From Burkholderia aenigmatica (lineage in GTDB: Bacteria > Pseudomonadota > Gammaproteobacteria > Burkholderiales > Burkholderiaceae): 64,000 nt of DNA. The position numbers and the translations under genes were made by a program. This document shows, piece after piece, positions 18,775-27,641 of the stretch (positions are counted from its first letter, which is position 1; the number at the start of each line of letters is the position of its first letter). Under the pieces are notes generated by a model, which saw only the letters and a program-made list of their open reading frames with translations, was not told the origin of the DNA and searched no databases. The stretch spans positions 86,965 to 150,964 of the forward strand of contig NZ_CABVQC010000012.1 in assembly GCF_902499175.1 (NCBI RefSeq). The letters run 5' to 3'.

Positions 18775-20892
18775 ATGAAGTTCAGATTGATGCTGCCCGC
18801 CGCGTTGCTCGCGGCCTTCGCGCCGGCAGGGCAGGCACAGGAAAGCGACGCCGGAAGCACCGGCGCCACGCTCGCACCGATTCGCGTCAACGCCCAGAAA
18901 GCGACGCCGCTCACGCAACCGCTCGACACCGGCAGCCGTCTCGGGCTGTCGTCGCTCGAAACGCCCGCGAGCGTCGAGCAGCTCGACCGCAAGACGCTCG
19001 ACACGCGCGGCGACAGTTCGATCGTCGACGCGGTGAGCCGCGCCACCGGCATCAGCGCATCGCCGCACCCCGGCAACGGCGGCTCGGAGCTCGGCGCGCG
19101 CGGCTTCGTCGGCGCGTCGTCGGTCACGCAGCTCTATGACGGCGTGCGCCCGTACGGCGCGATCGGCATCACCTTTCCGTTCGACACGTGGTCGGTCGAC
19201 CATATCGACGTGCTGCGTGGCCCGGCTTCGGTGATCTACGGCGAAGGCGCGATCGGCGGTGTCGTCAACATCGTGCCGAAGAAGCCGACGCGCGGCGCGA
19301 TCCAGAACGAGCTACAGGTCGGCGGCGGCACCGAGGGCACGGCGCGGGCCGCGTTCGGCAGCGGCGGCGCGATCAACGACAAGCTGTCGTACCGCTTCGA
19401 CATCAGCGGCAACCGCTCGTCGAACTGGGTCGACCGCGGCAATTCGCGCAACCTGTCGATCTCCGGCGCGCTGCGCTACGACGTGACAGCCGACTTGTAC
19501 GTGACGGCGTCGTATGCGCAGGGCTTCCAGCATCCGATGCAGTATTTCGGCGTGCCGCTCGTCAACGGCGCACGCGATCGCGCGCTCGACAAGAAGAACT
19601 ACAACGTCGGCGACAGCGACATCGCGTTCCGCGACAGCTGGGCGACGGTGTCGGCGAACTGGCAGCCGAGCGACAGCCTGAACGTGACGAGCACGCTGTA
19701 CCGGATGAAGAGCAACCGTCACTGGAAGGATGCCGAGTACTACACGTACCTGCCGTCGACCGCGCAAGTGCGGCGCAGCAGCTACACGGAGATCTTCCAC
19801 GACCAGGAGCAGTACGGCAACGTGACGGCGGCCACCGTGAGCAGCGCGCTGCTCGGGATGCGCAACACGTTCTCGGCGGGCTTCGAGTTCAATCACACGA
19901 CGTTCCAGCACGACAACAACTCACCGTATTCGGGCACGTCGACGGTCGATCCGTTCAACTTCGATCCGGGCAGCTTCATCAACACGGCCGGCACCTATCC
20001 GAAGTACCGCAGCCAGTCGAACCAGTACGCGCTGTTCGCCGAGAACCGGCTGGAGATCACGCCGCGCTGGTCGGTGATCGGCGGGCTGCGCTACGACCAC
20101 GCGAGCGTGAACCGCGACGATCTCGTGAACGGTGGCGCGTTCACGAAGATGTTCGCGAACACCGGTTGGCGCATCGGCACCGTGTACGACGTGCAGCCCG
20201 GCCTCGCGGTATACGGCCAGTATTCGGTCGCGGCCGATCCGATCAGCTCGCTGCTGTCGCTGAATGCGTCGAAGGCGAACTTCACGCTCGCGACCGGCCG
20301 GCAGATCGAGATCGGCGTGAAGCAGTCGTTCCTCGGCGGCAAGGCGGAATGGACGCTGGCCGCCTACCGGATCGTGAAGAGCAATCTCCTGACGGCCGAT
20401 CCGCTGAATCCGAACCAGTCGATCCAGGTCGGCCAGCAGTCGTCGCGCGGGCTCGAGGCGACGGTCGGCGCGGAGATCGCGAAGGACTGGCGCGTCGACG
20501 CGAACGTGTCGATCCTGCGCGCGAAATATGACGACTTCCAGCAGACCTCCGGCGGCACGACGGTCTCCCGCGCGGGCAACGTGCCGATATCGGTGCCGCA
20601 GCGGCTCGCGAACCTGTGGGTGAGCTGGCGCTTCGCGCCGGACTGGACGGGCATCGCGGGCGTCAAGTACGTCGGCAAGCGCTTCGCCGACACCGCGAAC
20701 CAGCTCGTGATGCCGTCGTACACCACCGTCGACCTCGGCCTCGCGTGGAAGCCGCGCAAGGACACGACGATCACCGCGCGCGCCTACAACGTGTTCAACC
20801 GGCGCTTCGTGCAGTCCGCGTACTACAACGAGACGCAGTACCTGCTCGGCAACGACCGGCGGCTCGAAGTGCTCGCGAACTACCGGTTCTGA
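18775..20892 (+). CDS. TonB-dependent outer-membrane receptor (siderophore/metal)
   Basis: This is a 705-aa outer-membrane receptor. A signal peptide ends at GQAQ, a TonB-box-like stretch (LAPIRVNAQK) follows at residues about 32-41, then the plug domain with ETPASVEQLD, GARGFVGAS and IDVLRGPASVIYGEGAIGG, and a beta-barrel ending in the required terminal Phe (LANYRF). The barrel length is complete. It starts 38 bp after the PepSY gene, with an AAGGATAA ribosome site, so both are likely co-expressed. The ligand is unknown; iron siderophore is most common, while the His/Met-rich neighbour leaves copper open. Confidence 0.92.
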   Translation: MKFRLMLPAALLAAFAPAGQAQESDAGSTGATLAPIRVNAQKATPLTQPLDTGSRLGLSSLETPASVEQLDRKTLDTRGDSSIVDAVSRATGISASPHPGNGGSELGARGFVGASSVTQLYDGVRPYGAIGITFPFDTWSVDHIDVLRGPASVIYGEGAIGGVVNIVPKKPTRGAIQNELQVGGGTEGTARAAFGSGGAINDKLSYRFDISGNRSSNWVDRGNSRNLSISGALRYDVTADLYVTASYAQGFQHPMQYFGVPLVNGARDRALDKKNYNVGDSDIAFRDSWATVSANWQPSDSLNVTSTLYRMKSNRHWKDAEYYTYLPSTAQVRRSSYTEIFHDQEQYGNVTAATVSSALLGMRNTFSAGFEFNHTTFQHDNNSPYSGTSTVDPFNFDPGSFINTAGTYPKYRSQSNQYALFAENRLEITPRWSVIGGLRYDHASVNRDDLVNGGAFTKMFANTGWRIGTVYDVQPGLAVYGQYSVAADPISSLLSLNASKANFTLATGRQIEIGVKQSFLGGKAEWTLAAYRIVKSNLLTADPLNPNQSIQVGQQSSRGLEATVGAEIAKDWRVDANVSILRAKYDDFQQTSGGTTVSRAGNVPISVPQRLANLWVSWRFAPDWTGIAGVKYVGKRFADTANQLVMPSYTTVDLGLAWKPRKDTTITARAYNVFNRRFVQSAYYNETQYLLGNDRRLEVLANYRF

Positions 20893-21003
20893 CGCCGCGC
20901 GACCCGGCCCCACGCCCGCGCGGCCGATCCGCCGCGGCGGACGAGCGAGCGGGCGGGCCGGGTCGCCCCGCGGACACGTTCAATCGAAACAGGAGAATGC
21001 CGG

Positions 21004-21453
21004 ATGGCTACGATGGCGTGGCACTACACGGTCATGCTGCACTTCGAGTCGATCATCATGAGCGAAGTGATCATGCCGAACGCGCTCGACATGGCGCCCG
21101 AAGCGAAACCCGTCGCCTGGTTCTCGCGCAATCCCCACTGGGAGAAGATGGCCAACCGGCGGGCGATCGATCCCGTGACCGGCGATCGCGTGACATTGAC
21201 GATGTGGCAGACGCGGCAGGCCGGCGGCGGGCTGGTGCGCTTCGGAATCGATGCGACGAAGCTGCTTCACGACCAGACGCTCTGGCAGCGCGCGCGTGTC
21301 GATGATGCGGCGCGCGACGCGCTCGTCACGGAGGGGGTGCGGCAGGGTGCCGACCCGCTCGAGTGGTGCGGATCGGTGAAGCCGGTGCCGGTCGAGCGGC
21401 TCGTCATCGAGTCGCTCGACGATACGTACCGGTGGCAGGCGTTCAAATGGTAG
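21004..21453 (+). CDS. Hypothetical protein downstream of the TonB receptor
   Basis: This is a protein of up to 149 aa following an AGGAG ribosome site. The core from about residue 35 (KPVAWFSRNPHWEKMANRRA) is hydrophilic with several Trp residues, and no export signal or known motif is present. Internal Met codons at residues 11, 19 and 24 are alternative starts. It is on the receptor's strand 111 bp downstream and may belong to the same transcript. I do not recognise the family. Confidence 0.5.
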   Translation: MATMAWHYTVMLHFESIIMSEVIMPNALDMAPEAKPVAWFSRNPHWEKMANRRAIDPVTGDRVTLTMWQTRQAGGGLVRFGIDATKLLHDQTLWQRARVDDAARDALVTEGVRQGADPLEWCGSVKPVPVERLVIESLDDTYRWQAFKW

Positions 21454-21577
21454 GCGGCCGCCGTGCACCCGACGCGTTGCGCACGCTATCGCGACGGCCG
21501 GCTCCGCCGGAACTCGACGAGGAATGCGATGGCCAGACCGTTGCCTGACCGGGCTATCGTGATCCTCGCCGCGCCCT

Positions 21578-21886
21578 TCAGTCTCTCACGCGCGAATGGA
21601 ACCTGAGCGGCTGTTCGTCCGACGGCGCGGGTGCGCCGCCGGTGTCGCAGGCGCCGCAGGTGCTGCAGCCGTCGCCGCAACCGGCGCTCGCGGGCGCCGA
21701 GCCCGGCATCAGGCGCGTGCCGAGCCAGCGCAGCGCGCGCGGCCGGCCCGGCCGAGACAAGGCGAGCGCGGCGGCGCGCTGACCGCGCGCCGCCAGTTTC
21801 GGCGCGAGCTTGCGGAACATGAAGAGCGCGCTGGCGGCGACCAGCACCGCGATCGCCGCGTATTGCCAGGCAAGGGCCGCGCTCAT
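21578..21886 (-). CDS. Small membrane-anchored, Cys-rich protein of the feo operon (DUF6587-like)
   Basis: This 102-aa protein has one N-terminal membrane segment (WQYAAIAVLVAASALFMF), a basic stretch and a C-terminal cysteine cluster (GCGDGCSTCGACDTGG). Its ATG overlaps the feoB stop as ATGA, so translation is coupled. Position and cysteines resemble the small third proteins of beta- and gammaproteobacterial feo operons (FeoC-like or FeoP-like), which may bind a metal or an Fe-S cluster and assist FeoB. The specific role is inferred. Confidence 0.75.
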   Translation of the reverse strand: MSAALAWQYAAIAVLVAASALFMFRKLAPKLAARGQRAAALALSRPGRPRALRWLGTRLMPGSAPASAGCGDGCSTCGACDTGGAPAPSDEQPLRFHSRVRD

Positions 21887-23742
21887 GTCAGCGCCCGCGC
21901 GATCTGGTAGGTGACGAACGACGCGGCATACGCCATTACGAACATGTAGCTGAACGAGATCGCGACGTTGCGCCACGAACCCGTCTCGCGGCGAATCACC
22001 GCGAGCGTCGACATGCATTGCGGCGCGAACGCAAACCAGGCCAGCAGCGACAGCGCGCTGGCGACCGAGAAGTTGGCGGCGAGTGCGTGGCCGACGCTCG
22101 CGATGTCGGCGTCGCCGCCGCTCACCGCGTAGACCGTCGCAAGCGCCGCGACAGCGGTTTCGCGCGCGGCGAACGCGGGGATCAGCGACAAGCTGATCTG
22201 CCAGTTGAAGCCGAGCGGTGCGAACACGTATTGCAGGCCGCGTCCCATGTAGCCGGCGAACGAATAGTCGATCGCGGGGCCGACCGCGCCGGCCGGCGGC
22301 GACGGGAACGTCGAGATGAACCACATCAGCACGGTCAGCGCGAGAATCACGCCGGTCAGCCGCTTCATGAAGATCGAGCCGCGCTCCCACAGGCCGATCG
22401 CCACGTCACGCATGCGCGGCAGGCGATACGACGGCAGCTCCATCAGCAACGCGTGCTCGCCCTGCGGGCCGCGCACCTTCTTCATGATCCAGCCCACCAG
22501 CACCGCGCCGCCGATGCCTGCCGCGTACAGCACGAACAGCACGACGCCCTGCAGGTTGAAGATGCCCAGCACGCGCTGCGACGGGATGAACGCGCCGATC
22601 AGCAGCGCGTACACCGGCAGGCGCGCCGAGCACGTCATCAGCGGCGCGACGAGGATGGTCGCGAGCCGGTCGCGCGGGTCGGTGATGCTGCGGGTGCCGA
22701 GCACGCCGGGAATCGCACACGCGAAGCTCGACAGCAGCGGAATGAACGAGCGGCCGGTGAGCCCGACCGACACCATCATCCGGTCGAGCAGGAACGCGGC
22801 ACGCGGCAGGTAGCCCGACTCCTCCAGCACCAGGATGAACAGGAACAGCACCAGGATTTCCGGCAGAAAGCCGAGCACGGTGCCGAGGCCGCCGATCAGC
22901 CCGTCGGTGACGAGGCCGCGCAGCGGCCCGTCCGGCAGGTGCGCGCCAGCCAGTGTGCCGAGCCACCCGAAGCCGTCGCCGATCGCGTCGGTAATCGGCT
23001 TGCCGATCGAATACACGGCCTGGAACACCAGGAACATCACGGCCGCGAGAATCACGAGCCCGAGCACCGGATGCAGCGCCCAGCGGTCGATTCGATCGTC
23101 GCGGATGTCGGTGGCGCGCGGCATCACGACGGCGGCCGCGAGCAGCGCGCGCACGCGCGTGTGGATCGCATCTGGATCGGCCGCGTCGACCGCGGCCGGC
23201 TGGTCGGCCGGTGCCGCGGGCGGGTTCGCGACGGCGCGGTCGAGCACGTCGACGAGCCGGCTCGCGCCGCCGCGCCGCACGGCCACCGTCTGCACGATCT
23301 GCACGCCCAGCTCGCGCGCCAGCACGTCGACGTCGATCCTGATGCCGCGGCGTTCGGCCGCGTCCATCATGTTCAGCGCCAGCACGACCGGCCGGCCGAG
23401 GCGCTGGACTTCGAGCACGAAGCGCAGGTGCAGGCGCAGGTTGGTCGCATCCGCCACGCACACCACGAGATCGGGCGGCGCTTCGCCCGGGTGACGGCCG
23501 AGCAGCACATCGCGCGTGATGCGCTCGTCGGGGCTCGTCGAATCGAAGCTGTACGCGCCCGGCAGGTCGAGCACCTGGATCTGCCGGCCCGACGGCCCGA
23601 CAAAACGTCCCACCTTGCGCTCGACGGTGACGCCGGCATAGTTCGCGACCTTCTGCCGGCCGCCGGTCAGCTGGTTGAACAGCGCGGTCTTGCCGCAATT
23701 GGGGTTGCCGACCAGCGCAATACGCAATGCCGTGGCGCTCAT
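21883..23742 (-). CDS. feoB: Ferrous iron transporter FeoB
   Basis: This is the 619-aa inner-membrane Fe(II) transporter. The N-terminal G domain shows the P-loop GNPNCGKT (residues 12-19) and DLPGAYS (G3, about 59-65), then the helical GDI region and a polytopic gate domain with repeated motifs (GFLPEILVLFLFILVLEESGYLPR and GRSFIPLLSSFACAIPG locate the first gate). It is shorter than E. coli FeoB (773 aa) but typical of this group. The start overlaps the feoA stop by 4 bp, and its own stop overlaps the downstream gene. Expression should be Fur-controlled from the site at 24016. Confidence 0.96.
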   Translation of the reverse strand: MSATALRIALVGNPNCGKTALFNQLTGGRQKVANYAGVTVERKVGRFVGPSGRQIQVLDLPGAYSFDSTSPDERITRDVLLGRHPGEAPPDLVVCVADATNLRLHLRFVLEVQRLGRPVVLALNMMDAAERRGIRIDVDVLARELGVQIVQTVAVRRGGASRLVDVLDRAVANPPAAPADQPAAVDAADPDAIHTRVRALLAAAVVMPRATDIRDDRIDRWALHPVLGLVILAAVMFLVFQAVYSIGKPITDAIGDGFGWLGTLAGAHLPDGPLRGLVTDGLIGGLGTVLGFLPEILVLFLFILVLEESGYLPRAAFLLDRMMVSVGLTGRSFIPLLSSFACAIPGVLGTRSITDPRDRLATILVAPLMTCSARLPVYALLIGAFIPSQRVLGIFNLQGVVLFVLYAAGIGGAVLVGWIMKKVRGPQGEHALLMELPSYRLPRMRDVAIGLWERGSIFMKRLTGVILALTVLMWFISTFPSPPAGAVGPAIDYSFAGYMGRGLQYVFAPLGFNWQISLSLIPAFAARETAVAALATVYAVSGGDADIASVGHALAANFSVASALSLLAWFAFAPQCMSTLAVIRRETGSWRNVAISFSYMFVMAYAASFVTYQIARALT

Positions 23743-23990
23743 GACTGGCCGCCCTCCTGCACGCTCACGCTGACACGCTCCGCTTCGGCGCGGCGCAGCG
23801 CGAAGCGGGTCGAGCCGACCTGGATCAGCAGCGGATCGGCGCCCCACGGCCCGCGCGCCACGACGCGTACCGGCTCGCCGCGCACGAAGCCGAGATCGCG
23901 CAGGCGCTGGGCGATGGGGTCGTCGGGCCGCGCGTCGTCGACATGGTCGACCAGGGCCGGCGTGTGTTGGGTCAGATTCGAGAGGCGCAT
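23739..23990 (-). CDS. feoA: Ferrous iron transport accessory protein FeoA
   Basis: This 83-aa SH3-like cytoplasmic protein assists FeoB. The typical motif IAQRLRDLGFVRGEPVRVV is at residues 26-44, and the C-terminal half (PLLIQVGSTRFALRRAEAERV) is the usual FeoA strand pattern. It overlaps feoB by ATGA and is the first gene of the feo operon, 26 bp downstream of a Fur box. Confidence 0.95.
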   Translation of the reverse strand: MRLSNLTQHTPALVDHVDDARPDDPIAQRLRDLGFVRGEPVRVVARGPWGADPLLIQVGSTRFALRRAEAERVSVSVQEGGQS

Positions 23991-24015
23991 GGCGGGGAGA
24001 ACGCTACGGAAGAAA

Positions 24016-24034
24016 AATGAAAATCGTTCTCATT
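24016..24034 (-). promoter_or_regulatory. Fur box of the feo operon
   Basis: The sequence AATGAAAATCGTTCTCATT is a 19-bp near-palindrome matching the Fur consensus (alternating GATAAT-like half-sites). It is placed 26-44 bp upstream of the feoA start, where Fe(II)-Fur would repress the operon. Confidence 0.85.
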
Positions 24035-24156
24035 ATAAGTGGCGAGGGACAATCGCGACGCGAAGGTCGGCCCGACCTTGTTCGACCGCGAGGTGCAATG
24101 ACTGTGAGGCCGGCCCCGGCGCGAGGCCCCGGCTGGGTGCGGCCACGGATGCCGCC

Positions 24157-24557
24157 TCAGGGCGAGCCGGCGGTCGGCGCTGTCTGGCCGAGCACTGCGG
24201 CGAGCACGAGCGCCGCGAACATGACGGCGGCCTCGGCGCCGAGCACTGCGTCGAAGTGCCGCTGCGCGGCGGGACAACCGGAATCGTGCTGTTCGGCGCG
24301 CATGCGCAGCACAGGCAGCACGACCATCCGGTTCCAGCCGCCGAGCAGCGGCGCGCACTCGACACACGCGAGCAGGCCGCGAGCACGTGGCCCAACCCCA
24401 GCCCGAGCAGCCTCGCGCCCGTGAGCGCCGTCTCCCGCCGCACGTTGTAGAACCCCGTGACAAGCACGACGGCGAACGCGCCGGTCGCGACGGCAAACAG
24501 GAGGCCCTGCCCGGCCGCCAGCGCGCTCTGCGCGTCGACGAGCGCGTCCGCCGTCAC
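24157..24557 (-). pseudogene. copD remnant (frameshifted, internally deleted)
   Basis: Two parts of a CopD copper-resistance membrane protein are visible in different frames. The first reads from a GTG overlapping the copC stop (TADALVDAQSALAAGQG, then a hydrophobic segment and RRETALTGARLLGLG). The second, in the next frame from about 24372 to the stop at 24157, reads LLGGWNRMVVLPVLRMRAE and then AAVMFAALVLAAVLGQTAP, matching the CopD C terminus. Together they give about 130 residues against a usual 290 or more, so the middle is deleted and the frame broken. It cannot make a functional CopD. Confidence 0.75.
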
Positions 24558-24775
24558 TTCACCATGAACGCGTAGTGCCCCTGCGTGCGGTGGCCGTCGA
24601 GCGCAACGGCCACCCATGCCACCGTGTAGACGCCCGGCGTCAGCGGGTTCAGCGCGACGGACATGTGCTTGCGGTTCGACGCGTCGACTTCGGCTTTACC
24701 GTTCGTGATGGCGTGGCCCTGCGCATCGGTGACGGCGATCGAGCTGAACGCGGGTTCGATACTTCGGAAAGTCAT
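24554..24775 (-). pseudogene. copC remnant lacking its N terminus
   Basis: The frame encodes the C-terminal half of a CopC-type periplasmic copper protein: EPAFSSIAVTDAQG, then LTPGVYTVAWVAVALDGHRTQGHYAFMV. The DGH motif of the copper site is kept. The signal peptide and the first roughly 40 mature residues, which include the N-terminal His ligand, are absent, and the frame begins only 69 bp from the stop of the next gene. Its stop overlaps the copD GTG (GTGA), the normal copCD coupling. It is an inactive relic. Confidence 0.75.
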
Positions 24776-24844
24776 CCGAAATGATCGAGCCTCGAAACGA
24801 CCCGCCAGGGGGCGGGGCGGTCGATGCAGCCCCGCGCGCACACG

Positions 24845-26089
24845 TCACGCACGCGTGCCTGCCGCGCGCCCCGCCATCCACTTCCGGTAGCGCCGCGTCT
24901 GGCACTGCGCGGCCATTTGCTGCCTGACCAGCGCACGCAGCGGCGACACCTGCGGGTGCGTGCGGCGGCCTTCGCTGAGCCGCGTCAGCTGGAACTTGAC
25001 GACGGCCATGTTCGCCAGCGCGCCCAGCGCCTTGTTCTTCCAGCGAATCGGTTCCAGCACCGGCGCGCTGTCCTTGCCGGCTCGCCAGTCGCGCGGCAGG
25101 TTCGGTTCGATGGACAGCGCGGTCGCGATGCCGACCATCGCCACACCGCTGTCGACCACCTGCTCGGCAACCGCGCGGCGCCGGATGCCGCCCGTGACCA
25201 TCAGCGGCATCCGTGCGACGTCCGTGATGTCGCGCGCGAATTCGAGGAAATACGCTTCTCGGGCCAGCGTGCGCCCGTCGCGTGCCTCGCCCTGCATCGC
25301 CGGCACTTCATAGCTGCCGCCCGACAGTTCGACGAGATCGACGCCGAGCGGATTCAGCAGTTCGACCACGCACTTCGCATCGTCCGCGCTGAAGCCGCCG
25401 CGCTGGAAATCGGCCGAGTTCAGCTTGACCGCGACGGCAAATGCCGGCGACACCGTCGCGCGCACGTCCCGCACGATATCTAGCAACAGGCGTGCGCGAT
25501 TCTCGATGCTGCCGCCCCATTGATCCTGCCGGCGGTTCGTCAGCGGCGACAGGAACTGGCTCAGCAGATAGCCGTGCGCCGCGTGAATCTCCACGCCGGT
25601 GAAGCCGCTCCGCTCCGCGAGCTGCGCCGCGCGCACGAAGCGCTGCTGCACATCGGCGATGTCGGCTTGCGTCATCTCCTTCGGCACCGGGAACTGCTTC
25701 GACAACGCACCGAGCGCGAGCGGCACGGCCGACGGCGCGAGCGTCGTCTGGCCAAGCGCCGCCTGCATCTGGCGCCCCGGGTGATTGATCTGCATCCACA
25801 CGTGCGCGCCGCCCGAGCGCGCCACCTGCGCCCAGCGGCGGAAGCGGTCGAGATGCGCATCGCTCTCGAGCACGACGCCGTTCGGCCCCGTCATCGCGCG
25901 GCCGTCCACCATCACGTTGCCGGTCAGGATCAGGCCGACCTGGCCATCGGCCCACGCCTGGTACAGGCGCAGCAACGCGTCGGACGGTGCGTGGTTCGCA
26001 TCGGCCATGTTCTCTTCCATCGCGGCCTTGGCCAGACGGTTCGGAATCACCGCCCCGTTGGGCAGTGTCAGCGGTGTAAACAGGTTCAT
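24845..26089 (-). CDS. Old yellow enzyme family NADH:flavin oxidoreductase
   Basis: This 414-aa FMN-dependent TIM-barrel ene-reductase reduces activated C=C bonds or nitro groups with NAD(P)H. Family motifs are PNGAVIPNRLAKAAM (residues 9-23), MQINHPGRQ, the substrate-binding pair HAAHGYLLSQFLSP and the FMN phosphate site MVTGGIRRR. The start at MNLFTPLTLP is the usual one. It is divergent from a MerR gene with a shared operator at 26123, so it is probably induced by an electrophile sensed by that regulator. Its 3' end abuts the copC relic. Confidence 0.92.
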   Translation of the reverse strand: MNLFTPLTLPNGAVIPNRLAKAAMEENMADANHAPSDALLRLYQAWADGQVGLILTGNVMVDGRAMTGPNGVVLESDAHLDRFRRWAQVARSGGAHVWMQINHPGRQMQAALGQTTLAPSAVPLALGALSKQFPVPKEMTQADIADVQQRFVRAAQLAERSGFTGVEIHAAHGYLLSQFLSPLTNRRQDQWGGSIENRARLLLDIVRDVRATVSPAFAVAVKLNSADFQRGGFSADDAKCVVELLNPLGVDLVELSGGSYEVPAMQGEARDGRTLAREAYFLEFARDITDVARMPLMVTGGIRRRAVAEQVVDSGVAMVGIATALSIEPNLPRDWRAGKDSAPVLEPIRWKNKALGALANMAVVKFQLTRLSEGRRTHPQVSPLRALVRQQMAAQCQTRRYRKWMAGRAAGTRA

Positions 26090-26122
26090 GGAGGGCACCC
26101 TCGATTGACGATGCCCAACGAT

Positions 26123-26146
26123 AACTTTAAAGTCAACTTTAAGGTC
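26123..26146. promoter_or_regulatory. MerR-type operator/promoter between OYE and merR
   Basis: The segment contains two near-copies of AACTTTAA(A/G)G, spaced 12 bp, forming an AT-rich dyad (AACTTTAAAGTCAACTTTAA). On the minus strand it supplies a TTGACTTTAAAG element that could be the -35 of the oxidoreductase gene. MerR regulators bind such elongated-spacer promoters. It lies 34 bp from the oxidoreductase start and 21 bp from the regulator start. Confidence 0.7.
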
Positions 26147-26166
26147 AAGCCCCTTTGGAGCACAGC

Positions 26167-26631
26167 ATGAAAATCGGCGAACTGGCGCGCGCCAGCGGCA
26201 TCGCGGCGTCGCGCATCCGCTTCTACGAAGCGAGCGGTCTGCTCGAACCGGCCCGTCGGCAGGCAAACGGCTATCGGGAATACGGGTCGGAAGCGTTGAC
26301 GCGGCTCGCGATCATCGACCGCGCGCAGCGCGCGGGCTTTGCGCTCGACGAAATCCGCGCAGTGCTGCCGCCCGATCTCGGCGCGTGGCCGCGCGACGAA
26401 CTGCTGGTCGCGCTGCGGCACAAGGTCGATGAAATCGCGCTGCTCGAACGGCGTCTCGCGCAGAACCGGCAACATCTGCAGGTGCTGATCGACGAGATCG
26501 AGAACAAGCCGGCGGGCGAGGATTGCGCGGGCGCCGCGCAACGGATGCTCGACCGGCTGTGCGCGCAGGCCGACGAGCCGCCGGCACCGGTGCCCGTGCC
26601 CGTCCCGCGGCCGACGCGCAAGCGCGCATGA
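26167..26631 (+). CDS. MerR-family transcriptional regulator
   Basis: This 154-aa MerR protein has an N-terminal winged HTH (KIGELARASGIAASRIRFYEASGLL locates residues 2-26, with IRFYE and the later NGYRxY motif), then a dimerisation helix and a C-terminal Pro/Arg tail (PPAPVPVPVPRPTRKR). There is one cysteine (EDCAGAAQ), so multi-cysteine metal sensing is unlikely. It is divergent from the old yellow enzyme gene and most likely its regulator. Confidence 0.9.
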   Translation: MKIGELARASGIAASRIRFYEASGLLEPARRQANGYREYGSEALTRLAIIDRAQRAGFALDEIRAVLPPDLGAWPRDELLVALRHKVDEIALLERRLAQNRQHLQVLIDEIENKPAGEDCAGAAQRMLDRLCAQADEPPAPVPVPVPRPTRKRA

Positions 26632-26744
26632 CTGGCTACACTGCGTCACCTGACGCACACACAACCTGCGCCGTGGCGAGACAAGACGACGCGTGCCCAT
26701 CGGCTTCCGCCGCGCGACCTCATCCTCATCAAGTCCCGATCCGC

Positions 26745-27443
26745 ATGACGATCCCCCGCATCAAAGGATGCCTCGTCGCCACGCTGCTGACGTTCGGCAT
26801 CGGCAGCACCTTCGCCGCGACCTGCGGCGACACACCGGCTTCGATCCGCTGCCCGGACACCGCCGGCCTTCCAGGCGACATCGTCGCGCAGCTTCCCGCC
26901 GGCTACGAAGCGCTGGATGCCGCATCGGGGCGCCTGACCGACGGCGCCCGCATCGGCTATGTCGTCGTCGCGCATCAGCCCGACGATTCGATGCGCAAGG
27001 CATCGCTGCGTCCGCTGCTGATCTTCCTGCCGGGCAAGGACGGGCACTATCGGCTGGCGGCGCGCAACGACGCCGTGATCATGAAAGCCGACGAAGGCGG
27101 GATGGGCGACCCGTATCTGGACGGCGTGGCCGACAACGCGCTCACGATCGAACCCCGCACCTTCACGGTCGAACAGGGTGTCTTCGCGGGGCCGAGCCAC
27201 TGGCGCGACCGCGTGACGTTTCGCTACGACGCCGCCCATCGCACGTGGGTGTTCCACCGCGAGGTCATGCGGAACTGGCGCCTCAACGACGCCCCGGACG
27301 GCGATGCGCTGAAGGCCGACCCGGTGCGCGTCACGCGCGCCAATGCGGCGAAAGCCGTCACGTTCGAAGCATGGCGGCCGCGTTACTGGTGCGATTCGGT
27401 GGAGCGGCGCGACACCGATCCGGTTTGCAGCAAGCCGCATTGA
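26745..27443 (+). CDS. Exported hypothetical protein
   Basis: This is a 232-aa protein with a signal peptide (MTIPRIKGCLVATLLTFG, cleaved after TFA). The mature part has four Cys (TCGDTP, IRCPDT, YWCDSV, PVCSKP) placed near the two ends, so two disulfides are likely. The central part (MKADEGGMGDPYLDGVADNALTI) resembles periplasmic proteins of unknown function found in several proteobacteria. No catalytic motif is clear. A longer in-frame start would remove the signal peptide from the N terminus and is rejected. Confidence 0.7.
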   Translation: MTIPRIKGCLVATLLTFGIGSTFAATCGDTPASIRCPDTAGLPGDIVAQLPAGYEALDAASGRLTDGARIGYVVVAHQPDDSMRKASLRPLLIFLPGKDGHYRLAARNDAVIMKADEGGMGDPYLDGVADNALTIEPRTFTVEQGVFAGPSHWRDRVTFRYDAAHRTWVFHREVMRNWRLNDAPDGDALKADPVRVTRANAAKAVTFEAWRPRYWCDSVERRDTDPVCSKPH

Positions 27444-27641
27444 CTGCAACGCGGCGTCACGGCTGACGATGCAGGCGGGTAAGCGGTACCGTGCTGCACG
27501 CGCGATGTGGCTGTCGGCACGCGCGGGCGCCCTTCCCCGGCCGTGCAGCTTTGATTACGTCGCAGGTAATCGACGCGCGCCGCCCGCGCCGCGATCATGG
27601 CTCCATCGACGCACGAACCGCATCACGCCAAGGAGCCCACC

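Noticed and set aside
22018..24450. An 810-codon plus-strand open frame over feoB
   Set aside because: It is Arg/His/Gln-rich, lies wholly opposite feoB, feoA and the copD relic, crosses the Fur box and shows no family features. It is a high-GC antisense shadow.
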